This document shows, piece after piece, positions 1 to 11,756 of a stretch of DNA of 64,000 nucleotides (positions are counted from its first letter, which is position 1; the number at the start of each line of letters is the position of its first letter). Under the pieces are notes generated by a model. That model was not told the origin of the DNA. It made no database searches and saw only the letters and a program-made list of their open reading frames with translations. Position numbers and translations under genes: made by a program. The DNA comes from Cornus controversa. Its lineage: Eukaryota; Streptophyta; Magnoliopsida; Cornales; Cornaceae. The DNA lies in the NCBI GenBank assembly GCA_026545225.1, contig CM048845.1, forward strand, positions 121,523,033-121,587,032, in the 5' to 3' direction.

Positions 1-79
1 AATCCAAACACATCAAAGGAAGGAACAGAAAATGGTAATTTGGAAACTACAAACCATTTCTCTCTTGCCACAACAATTT

Positions 80-757
80 CTAAGACTCTGTCTTCAGAGA
101 TTGATTATTTTCTTCTTCTTTTCCTCTTAAATCATCAATTATTTCTTTGCAGGCTGACTCTATCTGCTTCGACAACTGGTGCGCTTTCACAAATGTTTCC
201 AGTTTATCGCTAATTTCTTTCAAATCCATAGCTAAAATCCTGCAAATATATTATAAGATAACAATGAATGAGTTGTTGCTACTGATGTTGTTTTTATTGT
301 ATTGTATATAACAGAGGCCACAAGAGTGGCCAGCCCAATCACATAGGCCTTGTAGGTTTGCCCAATTTTGACCACAGTAACACCAACTGGGCTAGATGAG
401 TTCATTTGGGTTTTGAATCTCTATTAATGTACAAAATTGGGTAATGACCCAAAAATGGTAGGCCCAATAATGGCCTTTTCCCTTATGAATTGGATCCATT
501 GGGACGTTTAGTGTTTTCTAAATGTAAGAGCAATTCCTAGGGCCTAGGCACATTGGGCTGCTAGATGTGATGAGAGGACAAGACTAGTTGAGAAATGCTA
601 CATTCTGAAATGATTTGGTACCCAATAGTAATAACCCCTCTTGCCCTTGTAGTGTTTTGCAATAAACCCCCAGCCAACTAAGTGGAGGGGGGTAGAGAAG
701 ACAAAGAAAATGACTAAAATATCCATAATTTTTGTTTGGATATGTGTTTTATGCAAT

Positions 758-816
<59 letters not shown>

Positions 817-1847
817 ATACTCTGAAATTAATGTGAATCTAAATTTCGTTGCTACAATTAATACAAGGAGCATGCTACTTAAAGGACTTGGGTACTAGTG
901 TTCCCGGGCACCTAGCTGGGCTCACTTCATATTAGCTTTAGATCCACAAAAATGGTGTATATCAGTACATATCATTTTCCAAACTAAACCATGGGCTGAT
1001 TCAGTTTCAAATGACGGACAGTGATGACCAGATTAAGCAGTGACCCATGCCGTAGTGGGTCCCGCTCAAGAAAATGAATGAGGTCCCAAAGTGGCATTTG
1101 ACCTTTTTGCAAAAAGAAAAAGAAAAAGAAAAAGAAAAATAAAAAATGTGTTACATGCAATGTTTACTTACCCATTGAGTTTGCAAGCAATATTTGACTC
1201 CACAAATTGGTGGGTGCTTCTAAGACTCAAACTTCCACAAAGCCCATAATGCTTCTGCAGATAATACTTCTGATGATGGTTCTCTGCAACGAAGAAATCA
1301 CCATCAAATGGGATCATCTTCGTTACAATCCTCCTGTTCAGCTTCATCTGCCGTCTGATCTTTGACTCTTGTGCTACCTTCCTCTGCTCCTCTGTTGAAT
1401 GAAATATCACTGACCTATGATGTGTGCTTATCCCAAAATTCTGCCACACACACATCACATCATCACATCTAAATATAACAAACAAACAAATAATTAAATA
1501 AAAGACAAGAGACTGTTTTCGTAATTCGAATTTATCACAACGCCAAGTCCACTTTCATAAAAAAAATAAAACAAATTAATAATAATCCCAAATTAATATA
1601 AGTTAAGGCTAACAAGAAAATGAAAGTATACGTACAAGAAAATCCCTGTTGGTAGGATCATGGGTTTCCCAGAATGCATCACATAGACATCTGTATGAGA
1701 TTTTTCTCTTATCATATGTGATTTTTACAGCTTCAGTATGGCCTGTTCTTCCTTCACACACCTGTAATAATTAAAAAAATTTGTTTTGGTTTACAAATTT
1801 AATTCATCGAGCTCTGTATAGAAATATATGTATTTGTGTGTATGTGT

Positions 1848-1884
<37 letters not shown>

Positions 1885-2050
1885 TGTGTATATTCTCACC
1901 TCTCTGTATGTTGGTTTTCTGAGAGTTCCTCCGCAATAGCCTGTGACTGTTTTGACAACACCATCCACACGCCCATATGCAGCTTCAAGACTCCAGAAAC
2001 TATCTGCAATGACTGTGCATTAATATCTATGTATCACAAATCGTGTGTGC

Positions 2051-2082
<32 letters not shown>

Positions 2083-2204
2083 CCTCCTGCAAACACTGCT
2101 TCGGAGAAGAACTCTGATGGAACAGTAGCTGTTGAGGTGCTTTCATAGATGGGAAAATCATGGTGGTCATGAGCTTTGGATTGTTGAGGAAGTAATTTAT
2201 ACAT
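80..2204 (-). CDS. Peptide methionine sulfoxide reductase A (MsrA) family protein, Cys-to-Ser at the active site
   Basis: Five exons on the minus strand: 2204-2084, 2003-1900, 1761-1636, 1440-1172 and 239-80. All borders are GT/AG, phases agree, and the sum is 780 nt (259 aa plus TAG). MsrA enzymes reduce methionine-S-sulfoxide in proteins. Family landmarks seen are the FWSLEAAYG block (residues 43-51), GYCGG, YREVCEGRTGHTEAV, a WETHDP motif, HHRSVIF and a C-terminal HYGLCG block that resembles the resolving-Cys segment of bacterial MsrA. The canonical GCFWG nucleophile motif reads D-S-F-W-S, so the catalytic Cys position is Ser42. There is no obvious signal or transit peptide. The last about 60 residues are an unusual charged, helical tail. 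The start was chosen as the first ATG of exon 1, downstream of a TATA box. Family assignment is firm; whether the enzyme is active is doubtful. Confidence 0.88.
757..813. repeat. (TA)n microsatellite in the last MsrA-family intron
   Basis: A nearly pure TA dinucleotide run of about 55 bp lies in the 932-bp intron (240-1171) between exons 4 and 5 of the MsrA-family gene. The rest of that intron shows no coding signal. Confidence 0.9.
2041..2080. repeat. (TG)n(AG)n compound microsatellite abutting a splice donor
   Basis: A TG run followed by an AG run sits immediately inside the donor of the first MsrA-family intron. On the minus strand the intron begins GTCTCTCTCTC. Another TA run (1852-1881) lies in the next intron. 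Confidence 0.85.
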
Positions 2205-2267
2205 ATTGATGTGTAAAAGCTAATTAGAATGGAATCAGAACTAAAAGAGTATTTGTGATTGTGTGTG

Positions 2268-2277
2268 TATTTATAAG
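2268..2277 (-). promoter_or_regulatory. TATA box of the MsrA-family gene
   Basis: The minus strand reads CTTATAAATA here, about 64 bp upstream of the ATG at 2204. That would place a transcription start near 2240 and give a short 5' leader. This is inference from spacing only. Confidence 0.55.
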
Positions 2278-2639
2278 ACAGAGTGCTATGACTTCAGTAT
2301 AATTTGGACTCTCTTGATCATACTCTTACCTATTTAATTTACAGAAAAATCATCCATCCATCATCATATATATATAAAATAAATTAATTAAAATTGACTG
2401 GTTTAATTTATAAACCAGAAACAATATGATGCTTTTGAATATTTGATATTTATTTTTTTAATCCATCAAAGAAAAGGGGATATTAATTGAGTATGAACAT
2501 GGTTGAACGTTTTCACACTATCCGTGTTGAATAAATTTGAATATGGTTAATGTGGGCGTCAATTGTCATTTGAATAACTTTAAGCATTTTCTTCTTTGTC
2601 TGGACCTGGGCGGCAAATGTGAACATGTCCTTTTAATAT

Positions 2640-2698
2640 AGTATAAATATATGTGTGCGTGTGCGTGTGCGTGTGCGTGTGTGTGTGTATATATATAT
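2640..2698. repeat. (GT/GC)n and (TA)n microsatellite
   Basis: An alternating TGTGCG/TGTG run followed by TATATATA, upstream of the MsrA-family gene. The 2280-3090 interval otherwise holds poly-A/T tracts and no gene. A weak tRNA-like SINE relic may lie near 2905-3020, too degenerate to assert. Confidence 0.8.
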
Positions 2699-3096
2699 AA
2701 CTAATTCGTGCCGACTGAAATGTGCCACTACCATGCATAGAGATTGATGTTATAAGAACGTCAGGTTCCAATTAATTCCGTCATTTGAATTGATCCAAAT
2801 ATGAGTGTGTACTTTTTTTTTTTTCTTAAATGATAAAAAAAAAAAAGAAAAAAAAAAAAAAAGAGAGAAAGTAATGATCATTAAAATTTTCTTTTTATAA
2901 TTTCGGGTGTCTAGTTCGGATGATATAATTTCTCTTCATAAAATGTGAGGTTGAGAGTTTGTGTCGGGCCTTGCGATAGGCATATTGCAGGTATATGGGT
3001 GTGTGTTGAGGTTTAACCTCCGGAAAAAAAAAAAAAATTTGTTTTATATGCATAACATTAGTTCTTGTGCTCAAGTATAAACATACAAGTGAAGTT

Positions 3097-3279
3097 CTTT
3101 TTTCATATTGGTAAGTGTAACAGGTCATTTGCTAATACTTTTGTTGTAGTCGGATCACCCTGTCTATTCAGAACTCCTTTCGGAAGGGTTTTTTTTTTCA
3201 TATTGGTAAGTGTAACAAGTCATTCGTCGATTCCCTCGTTGTGGTCAGACCACCCTATCTATACGGGACTCCTTTCAAA
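3097..3279. repeat. Tandem duplication of about 85 bp
   Basis: Two direct copies, about 3097-3182 and 3194-3279. Each runs from TTTCATATTGGTAAGTGTAA to ACTCCTTTC. The copies differ at many positions, so the duplication is old. No coding potential is seen. Confidence 0.75.
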
Positions 3280-3398
3280 TGAGCACTTGGCATGATACTA
3301 AATCAATGACTGGATTTGGCTTTAATACCAAACGTAACGGCTCGAGCGCTTGTCCTCTAACTCAAAAATCTAAGTTATTGGATAGTGTTATATACTCA

Positions 3399-4942
3399 TG
3401 TTAGAAATTGTGGCTCATACTCCTATTATAATTGTGTTTCTATTTTAAAGTTATAATTTATTTGGTAATTTCTTGTTAAGCACGTCTTGGGATTCAAGTA
3501 AATTGTAATCCTTGTATATCCTTGTAAAATAAGGAATGGGTTTGGAGACTTTATAAATAGATACGGGATTAAAGGGAAAGAGAGAGAAAAAAGATGTAAG
3601 GAGTTGGTGAATGTTGTGAGGAGATGAGAAAGTATATGTAATTCTGAGGAAAATATGCCAATAGAAAGTAAATGAGTGTGTGTGGTAGGAATGTTTTTCG
3701 CGTGTTGTATATTCTCTTTTCAATATAGTGAAATCTCTCTCTCCATGAACGTAGCCTTAGAGTTGGGTGAACCATGTAACATATTCTCTTTTCAATATAG
3801 TGAAATCTCTCTCTCCATGAATGTAACCCTAGAGTTGGGTGAACCATGTAAAATATTATCTTGTGCGTAGATGTATTTGATTTTTATTTTTATATATGTT
3901 TGTGTGATTGTTGATATGATGATATACTTCCACTATGTCGAATGAAAGGGGATTAATTCCCAACAACTGGTATCAGAGCCAATGGTGGGTCAAAGCCTGT
4001 GGTTGGTCCTGAAGATGAGAGCCGAAGATTGACAATGTGTTAGAGTAGAAGGTTGATCGTGAAGAGTTATGGAGATATAATTAGAGCTGATGAAGACAAG
4101 AAAATGATGATAGTGTGAAGCCCATGAGGAACAAGTCTTGGGACAAGTTGGAAGATGCTTGTTTTCCATATGGGGCAAGATGTTGGTACAAAAAATGGAG
4201 GTTTGTTATTTTCAGTCTAGAAAAATAGTAAGAGAATAAAGAGAATGGAGTAGTGAGTTAGAAAAGAAGAAAGTTTGGGGATAAAGATGATGATGATGAG
4301 GATGACGAGTGATGATGATTGATTAATGGATTGTCATGCGTGAGCAACTGAACACCAATGGAGATGATGTGATGGAGTTTGATTCGAGGTGGAGAAATCT
4401 TCAGTCAAAGTGGAGTTATGGAGGACTGCGTTGATGGAATTTAAGCCAAGGTAGAAATTGTTAGGAATTGTGTCTCATATTCCTATTATAATTGTGTTTC
4501 TATTTTAGAGTTGTAATTTATTTGGTAATTTTTTGCTAGGCACGTCTTGGGATTCAAGTAAATTGTAATCCTTGTACAACAAAAGAATAAGTTTGAAAAC
4601 TTTATAAATAGAGGCATGGTTAAAGGGAGAGATGGGAGAAATATGTAAGGGGTTGGTGAGTGTTGTGAGGAGAAGAGAGGGTATATGTAATTCCGGGGAG
4701 AAAATGTCAAGAGAGAATGAAAGAGTGGGTGTGGTAGGCATGTTTTTCGCGTATTGTATATTCTCTTCTCAATGTAGTGAAATCTTTCTCTTCATGGACG
4801 TAACCTTAGAGTTGGGTGAATCATGTAAAATATTATTTTGTACGTAAATGTATTTGATTGTTATTTCTATATATATTTGTGTGATTATTGATGTGATGAT
4901 ATGCTTCCACTTTACCTAGTAAAAGGAGATTAATTCCTAACA
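3399..4942 (+). mobile_element. Small non-autonomous LTR retrotransposon, complete, with TSD and PBS
   Basis: Two direct LTRs, 3399-3965 (567 bp) and 4459-4942 (484 bp), both start TGTTAG and end AACA. They are flanked by the identical 5-bp target duplication ACTCA (3394-3398 and 4943-4947). Two bases after the 5' LTR is TGGTATCAGAGCC (3968-3980), the initiator-Met tRNA primer-binding site used by many plant Copia elements. A weak purine-rich tract (CCAAGGTAGAAA) precedes the 3' LTR. Each LTR has a TTATAAATAGA promoter motif. The 493-bp interior (3966-4458) has no long ORF and no gag/pol similarity. It must therefore have moved using proteins from elsewhere. Confidence 0.93.
3714..3853 (+). 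repeat. 70-bp tandem duplication inside the 5' LTR only
   Basis: Two nearly identical copies of a segment starting ATATTCTCTTTTCAATATAG and ending at GTTGGGTGAACCATGTAA. The 3' LTR (4757-4831) has one copy. This explains most of the length difference between the two LTRs and dates the duplication after insertion. Confidence 0.88.
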
Positions 4943-4947
4943 ACTCA

Positions 4948-5445
4948 TTCTTATATGTCTGAGTTATTCTCCAATTAAATCTAATGTAAGACAAAGCCTT
5001 CTAACACTGAGTCATTGCGTGGAGATTAATATTAATTTACGGAGTACTTGTGGCATTGGCGCGGTCTTTTGCCTTGAATGTATATATTCATGTGCTATAT
5101 GTGTGGCCAAAGTAGGATTAATGTTTACAAGTTTTTAAATTTCTAAATGATGTGCAGATATATAATTTGATAAAAGCCTGTACTATGTATACATAAATGG
5201 TTTACATTCATTGGTGGCTAGTGGAGGTGGGTTAGAATAACCTTTTCTTTGCAATATGTTACTATTTCTTTATATTGAAATAGACTTGCTTGGATCTTAT
5301 AAGAATCTTTTTCTTCAATCGTGGGTCTGTTCCTACTTGACATTGATGGACCTTTTCATGGAAATTAATTAACTTAAGAAACTATGCATCCAAACCTAGT
5401 CAAACATTGTTCTTTTTCCATTGATATACAGAACCCATTATGAGA

Positions 5446-5495
<50 letters not shown>

Positions 5496-7453
5496 GTTCA
5501 ATTATATTTGATGGTCCTAGTAGCTTACATGACTACTTAGACTTTTTACGAGGGTTTCTTATCGATTGAATGCATTGAATAAGATCAAAATTTTGAAGCA
5601 TAAGAAATTCTTGATTAACTTTCTTGGTTAGATGAATGGGTCTGAGAATTATTATTTTATTTAAACTGATACGAAATCTTAGAGAATTTGATAGACATGT
5701 TGTAAAGTCTAGTAGCAATAACATATTTACTCGTGAAAAAGAAAAAAAAAACACATATTACTCCTTCTTGGTGCAACTCTATGTTGTCCCAGCTTGTGTC
5801 ATTGGATTGCAATCTTTTGATTGGACCTGATTGTGAAAATAGGATTTTAGATCAAAGGGGAAATTGAATATTGTTCAATGTTGGCAACTCCATGGACCAC
5901 ACCACTTTGCGAGGTATCACTTTATCTTAATTTCAAAAGATATATAAACATATAAATATATATATATGTGTGTGTGTGTGTGTATATATATATATTTTTT
6001 AGTGTTAAAAGTACCGGTCATAAGAGTAATTTGATGTGGCCTGGGGTCTAAATAAACTTTATGACTTTAGCAAATTGGCATTTTGCATTTGAAGTGTTCC
6101 TCTTGTGGACGCAAGGACATATAGAAGTTGACTGGTGTTCCCACCCCTTATATACAACTGCGATATATGGTTCATATCTCTGTAAATGTCTATTGTAACA
6201 ATGCAAATGCTTTTACCAATACTTGTTCCAAACAGATGCCGAAATGACCTTAATCATACTATTCCGCTTTTTGACTAAAAATTCAAAAATCATAAATACT
6301 CTGATGACTTGAGTTGGGTAGTGTTTTACACTCCCTCTAGTTAACCTAGCTTTTGAACATTTGAACCAAAACTATGACCTCAACATGCAAAACCACTATT
6401 TCTTTTTTTCTTTTTCTTTTTTTACTATAGCCTTATGTCTTTGGGAGCCAAACTACATAGTCTATGTAATTAAGTTTTGAAAAAAAATCAAATTTGGTTT
6501 CAAATCCCAGTTCAAACAGGAAGAGTACGCTGCCATGTTTGTTGCACTAGGTAGTGCATGTTGGGCCTTTGAAATAGTTCTTATCATTTTGATAATTATT
6601 AGTTTGATCTCCTTTATCAAAACTGTCATAAATGAAAACACAAAATAGAAATCAATGTAGATGCCCACCATTGCTGGAACAATTTCTAGAACAAATCAAA
6701 CTTGGGACACCTCCCAAAATCAACTACCCCTCGTAAGTTGGGGCCCCTTTTAGTAGTAGTACATCTGTTTGATAATCAATTTTTCTTCAGAAATTGTTTC
6801 AAATTTTTTTTTTTAAATTCAATTTCTGAAAAAAAAAATACTGCAGTAGTTTGATTCTACATTTGAAAAAGATATATTATTACATTGACGAAAAATTAAT
6901 AAAAAAATTACTATTTTAACTAAACTAAATCTTCTAATCTTTAACAAGATAATTGTCAATAAGAAAATAGAGAAATTTTATTAACTTAAGTAAGAATTAA
7001 TTATAAAATTTGTCATTTAACATGTGGTAACTAATAATAGTTTTCTCTCCTTGCCAATTTTCTTAAGTCCCTCCAATGGAACATTGGCATGTTTTTCTTA
7101 ATGTTTGAAATGTAAATTATTATATTTTTAATAAACATGAGAAATATTAGGGTGCACTTGTTTATGTAAATGTGAAAGAATGACTACTGCATGATAGACT
7201 TACTGTACTTTTTTTTATTCCAAAATATTTGAGCTTTCAAAAGCAAAGTAAAAAAGTTTTAATTGCAATTTTTCATAAATTCAGAGCGATTTCTATAGTC
7301 ATTATTTTTGGGGTCCAATAAAATAGTAAGTTTGAGTCTCGGCAAGCAAAAGACACTGCTGGGCTACAATGGCTTGAACAAGTTAAATCTAGCCAACCGT
7401 TTAGCCAAACAAATCATTTAAAAATAGTTTTTTATTTACAATTGTTTCTTGTT

Positions 7454-7517
<64 letters not shown>

Positions 7518-7840
7518 TTTCTTCGCTTAAACTTTTATAACTTTTACTTGAAATTGAATTTTTTTATGAAACCATTTATGTTAGAAAGAGAACTCCAAGA
7601 ACTTTAATTTGAGTACCACTTAAACTATGTACGTTCCGACTTAATTTTTTTTAAAAAAATTAAAATTTATTAAAATATTATTATTTTTTGCTAACGAAAA
7701 TCTAAAGAAGCTATTGTGGAGCCAAATTCTAGCGATCCTGACATGCTAACGTGCCAAGCTGTAGCCGATGCCTAAGTTTTGTAAAAAGTTTTAAGGGAGC
7801 CGATGAAATTTGTACGAGTTTCAATTTAGATGTTAGGTTT
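4948..7840. other. Intergenic, no gene seen
   Basis: AT-rich sequence with (TA)n at 5453-5492, a (TG)n/(TA)n mix at 5958-5995 and (TA)n(TG)n at 7464-7517. Short ORFs here have no recognisable motifs, and I see no terminal repeats. Confidence 0.6.
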
Positions 7841-8300
7841 AGGGTTAAATTCCTGTTTCACACCCCCCCCCCCCAGGTTTATCTTTATTACTCATAGATA
7901 AAACTTAATTAAAAAATGGTTTCAACATCCCCTGAGGTTTGGTTGACCTTGCCGTAACACTCCCTACTGTTAGTTGACTGTTAACAAAGTCAGAAGTCAA
8001 CGACTTTAAAAATTAAAAATGCCAAAACTACCTTTCCCAATATTTCTCTCTCTCCACTATTTCCTCTCTCTCGCCCCTCTCTCTCTATGCATATTTCAAT
8101 ATACATATACATACATCTATATTACATTTCAGCTTTGAGTTTGAATTTCCCCCAAAAAAATTTTTATCATCTAACGGCCAAAATTGCTTCAAAATCAATC
8201 TAACGGTTCAAAATATCTATGTCTATCAACGGTCTAAAATTACTCTATTAATCTTTAATCAACGGTCATGATTAATTCACTCCACTATATTCTATATCAC
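7841..8300 (+). repeat. Possible terminal region of a DNA transposon
   Basis: This stretch has a 14-base C run (7865-7879 area), text of the type common in MULE ends (AAATGCCAAAACTACC), and short repeats of CTAACGG/CAACGGT (8170-8270). I found no matching inverted copy downstream, so an element boundary is not established. Confidence 0.25.
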
Positions 8301-9373
8301 ACTCTCTCACTCACTATTATTTTTATTTTTTTCTCTCTCTTCTTTTATATCTCTGTATCCGTCTCTGTCTCTATCTTTATCTATCTCTCTCTTTCTCTCA
8401 AAGTTCAAACACGCCATTAATGTCAAATCTAGCCAGTCACGACCTCCTTCAAAGTTCAAACACAACATCAATGGTGAAGCCTTCACGAACTCAACTTGCT
8501 CCTCTCCGGTCAACTCGACGCACCTGCAATGGCCACTGGAGCCGTTGCTCGATCTGCAAGAAGAAGCTGACTATAGGTCCGGTGTGGCTCTGCGACACCA
8601 AGCAAAAGGCCGAAGCCAAGTTCGCCACCACCAGCACCATACTTTGGATCTATGTTAGAATTTGCTCTGAATTTTGCTTCTTGAGGTGGGTTATCGTGTA
8701 TGAGGTTTAGAGTTTGAGATTCTATTTCAACATTCCATTTGAGGTTCTGTTTCTAACTTTGGTTTTCTGATTCATCTCTGCAATGCTGTGATTTGATTTT
8801 CAATTAAGTTATTATGTGATTTGATTCATCTCTCCTCTGATCATGGCGAGGTATCTATTGATTCTGTTGTAGATTCACCTCTAATTGGGTTATGTTATTG
8901 TTGAGACATCTCCCTACTACATAGTTTTAGGGTTCGCTGACTTTTACTTCTTTCAGGTAATCGCTTTATATGTATGTATCCATGTATTTCTGTTATTTAA
9001 TTTTGTTGGTCGGTTACTTTTGTATCTTGATTTGTAATTTGAAATTCTGATGTTGTTGTTCTCATCAGTTGATCGAATATGGGTTGTAAAGAATTCAACT
9101 TTTTGCTGCGTTTCTTGAGTGAGGGAGTTGAAAATGGGGTTATTGAAGTTCGATAAATGTGTTGCTTTGTTGAGAAATTATATTTGTTTGCTGCAGATTT
9201 TGTAAGGTTTTTGGGTTACTGATTTGCTTGCACTCAAGTCTCTTTCATCTTAAATCTCTTTCTGTTAGGTAAATCTCTTTATATATTATACATTTGTGAT
9301 TTCTGTGTTTTTTCTTTTTGTTATTTCTAACTTTGTTGTTCTGATTCATTTTTTTTATTTTTGATTTTCGTAG

Positions 9374-9399
9374 ACCTGATGATACTCCTTGGGATGGAG
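9374..9399 (+). pseudogene. Captured RAD6/UBC2-type E2 microexon
   Basis: A 26-nt exon flanked by TTTCGTAG and GTTAGTG encodes PDDTPWDG. This is a hallmark of RAD6-type ubiquitin-conjugating enzymes (plant UBC1/2/3), where this block is a very small exon with the same phase (start after GG, end before GT). I found no preceding MSTPARKR exon and no following TFKLTL exon in the window, so it is a gene fragment. The surrounding 8750-9480 text is T-rich and intron-like, perhaps leader and intron of the same source gene. It lies upstream of a P450 fragment and a Helitron-like 3' end, all in the same orientation. Confidence 0.7.
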
Positions 9400-10700
9400 G
9401 TTAGTGATGCTCATCTCTGCAATTTTGTGATTTGATTTTCAATTAAGCTATATAACACACACACACACACATATGTATGTGGAATGTTGTTATTCGTCAT
9501 AGTTTTGAAATTTGTTAAATTGTTCAGATTCTATGTGATTTTTAGATTCTGGATTATGTTTGGTTGTGGCTGCTGTTTGCATTTAGTTTATAGTGTTTGT
9601 GATTAGTTATTTCTGGGTTTCTGTTATGTGTGTGGTATATGTATATATTGTGTTGATTGGTTCATGTCTGATTTTGTTAATCATGGTTCAGAAAGTGATC
9701 CTTATTTTAAAGGATGGCTCATTTTTACTTGGTATGCATCTTCCATCAATACAATGATTTTTTTACCCCAAAAGTTAATACAACGATCACTTTATCTATC
9801 AAAAAAAGGAAAAAAGAATAACAACATTTTTTTTTTAGTGAATCATTAGTGAAAGTCTTCATTTCCATTTTATTCCTCTTTTTCTCCCTTGTGTGGTTTC
9901 TTATCATCACACCCCCACCGTGTTGTTTCTTCCATTATATTGATAGCAAATCAAAACTTTAATCGGATGTTAGTAACTTTGCCTACGAAACAGATAGATT
10001 CAGTGTAGTTGTAATCCTCCTTTATATGGGTGCTTCCTACTACTACTATTAATTCAAGTTTAGACTTGAGACGTAGATGCTATTGTATTCTTGATCTTGG
10101 TAACCTTGTGGATGATTTTATTTTCTTATTATGGACTGGTTTGTTTGCCTCAGCTGTGGGATCAATATATTGGTTATATATTTTCTTAATGCTTCAATTT
10201 GATTAATGCATAGTGGGTGCCCTCTCTCGCTCTCTGTCGATCTTTCTCTGAGATGGCAATGAATGATGAGTCATGAAGGCATTGAGACAGGTCAGACCTC
10301 TATGTGTTTGTGTGTGTGAAATTGTGATTCTTTATTTTCTTTTCATATTTGGTATGTTATACGGCCGCATCAGGTGAGTGATATGGAAAAGGGGACCGCA
10401 AAATAGCAATCAAAAAGCCAGATTCAAGAAAGAGTATTGATTATTTGCCATAAAAAATAAAAATCTTCATTTTAATTCCTCTTTTTCTCATGTTGTCATG
10501 GTCTATTTCACCTACTCTCTCTGTAATAAAAAACTAAAATCTCTTGGAAGGTACAGAAAAATTTAAATAAAGTATTCTTCTATACTTCTCTTTCATAGTC
10601 TAATGATACATGAATACAACCGATAAAAACGTGAAGACTGCTGATCTCTTTCCTTCAGTTAAAATTCTTGCTTTGATAAGTGGACTGAGGCCTTTCCTTC

Positions 10701-11219
10701 ATTGATGAACATAAAGCTAGGAAGGTGGCAACACAAACTGGTGATGGTGAGGCTGATCATGAAAACCAAATAGATGTTCTTCTAAGAGTTCATGATAAGG
10801 GTGACCTTGAGATTCCCTTAACTATGAGAAACCTTAAGTTAGTTGTCATGGTTAGTACATTTACTTTATGCTTCTATCAATATCAATGAATTAAGTTCCA
10901 TAATTTACTATTACCTCTAGTTGAGCTGTAGTCCAAAACCTTTTTTACAGACTAAAATTCAATTTTAAACATTTGATTTTCAAACACCAACATCCACATT
11001 GTGTTCAATATGTAATGCTGGTCCAACACTCAAGAGTTGTAGGGAGCGTAATAGGAGTCAGAAAGTCATGATATTGGCTATATCCTCTATTTTTTAATTC
11101 AATTTCAATGCTTTTTCAGGACATGTTCACTGGTGGGATCGAGACATCATCTACAACTTTAAGTTGGGCAATGTCAGAATTGCTAAAAAACCCAAGAGTT
11201 ATGGAAACAGGTTGAGGTG
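10701..11219 (+). pseudogene. CYP71-type cytochrome P450 fragment
   Basis: Two exon pieces, 10701-10850 and 11120-about 11219, joined by a GT-AG intron (10851-11119). Piece 1 begins IDEHKARK and includes VLLRVHDKGDLEIPLT. Piece 2 has the I-helix oxygen-binding segment DMFTGGIETSSTTLSWAMSE, then LLKNPRVM. The intron sits where CYP71-clan genes have theirs. After VME the frame breaks: TGA is reached while the next frame would read QVEVR. The membrane anchor, ExxR and haem-binding Cys regions are absent. This is a dead internal fragment, probably carried by a transposon. Confidence 0.85.
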
Positions 11220-11460
11220 AGACAGGTTGTGTAAAAAAGGAAATATTTTTAATGAAAATGATTTCCACTAATTGAGTTACTTAACATGGTGTATATACTA
11301 AGCGTGTATAAGACATGTGTAAGGGTACCTTTATTTGTACAATCTTTTGATGTATAAAATTTTGTTCATATATAAATCAAATTGTAAATTTGATTATTTA
11401 TTGACATGTTGATTATATGAAATCAGCTTCTATTTCAATTCAATAATTTTTCATTTTATA

Positions 11461-11487
11461 GTGTCGTAGGCACGGGCAATACCCTAG
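11461..11487 (+). mobile_element. Probable Helitron 3' terminus
   Basis: The sequence reads GTGTCGTAGGCACGGGCAAT followed by ACCCTAG, then T. This matches the plant Helitron 3' end: a short GC-rich hairpin (imperfect arms around GTAG, with G:U-type pairs) about ten bases before CTAG, with insertion before T. The UBC and P450 fragments upstream share its orientation, as expected for Helitron gene capture. No transposase (Rep/helicase) is seen and I could not fix the 5' TC end, so only the 3' end is asserted. Confidence 0.6.
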
Positions 11488-11756
11488 TATATAAATATAT
11501 ATAGAACAACAACAAAAAAAGGCTGGTGGTAGAGGTGGTTGGAGCACACAACTTGATGCCCAAAGACGGTGAGGGCTTGTATTCATCATTTGTAGATGTT
11601 GAATTTGAGAACCAGACTCAAAACTCAATTTGGAATGAAAAGCTCGTCTTCCATGTCAAAGATGTCGCAAAGAAGTGAACGTCTTTAACGAGAAAAGATC
11701 AAATAGTAGTCAAAACTTTTTGAGTAAAGTTAGGGTCAAGCAACAGTTGAAACTTG

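Noticed and set aside
598..873. ORFs translating as YIYIYIYI across TA runs (also 1828, 47792, 48014 and 60144)
   Set aside because: Microsatellite translation, not genes.
8420..8710. 96-codon plus-strand ORF with several Cys residues
   Set aside because: The Cys spacing (SICKKKL, WLCD) suggests a zinc finger only superficially. It matches no family I know and lies in transposon-derived sequence.
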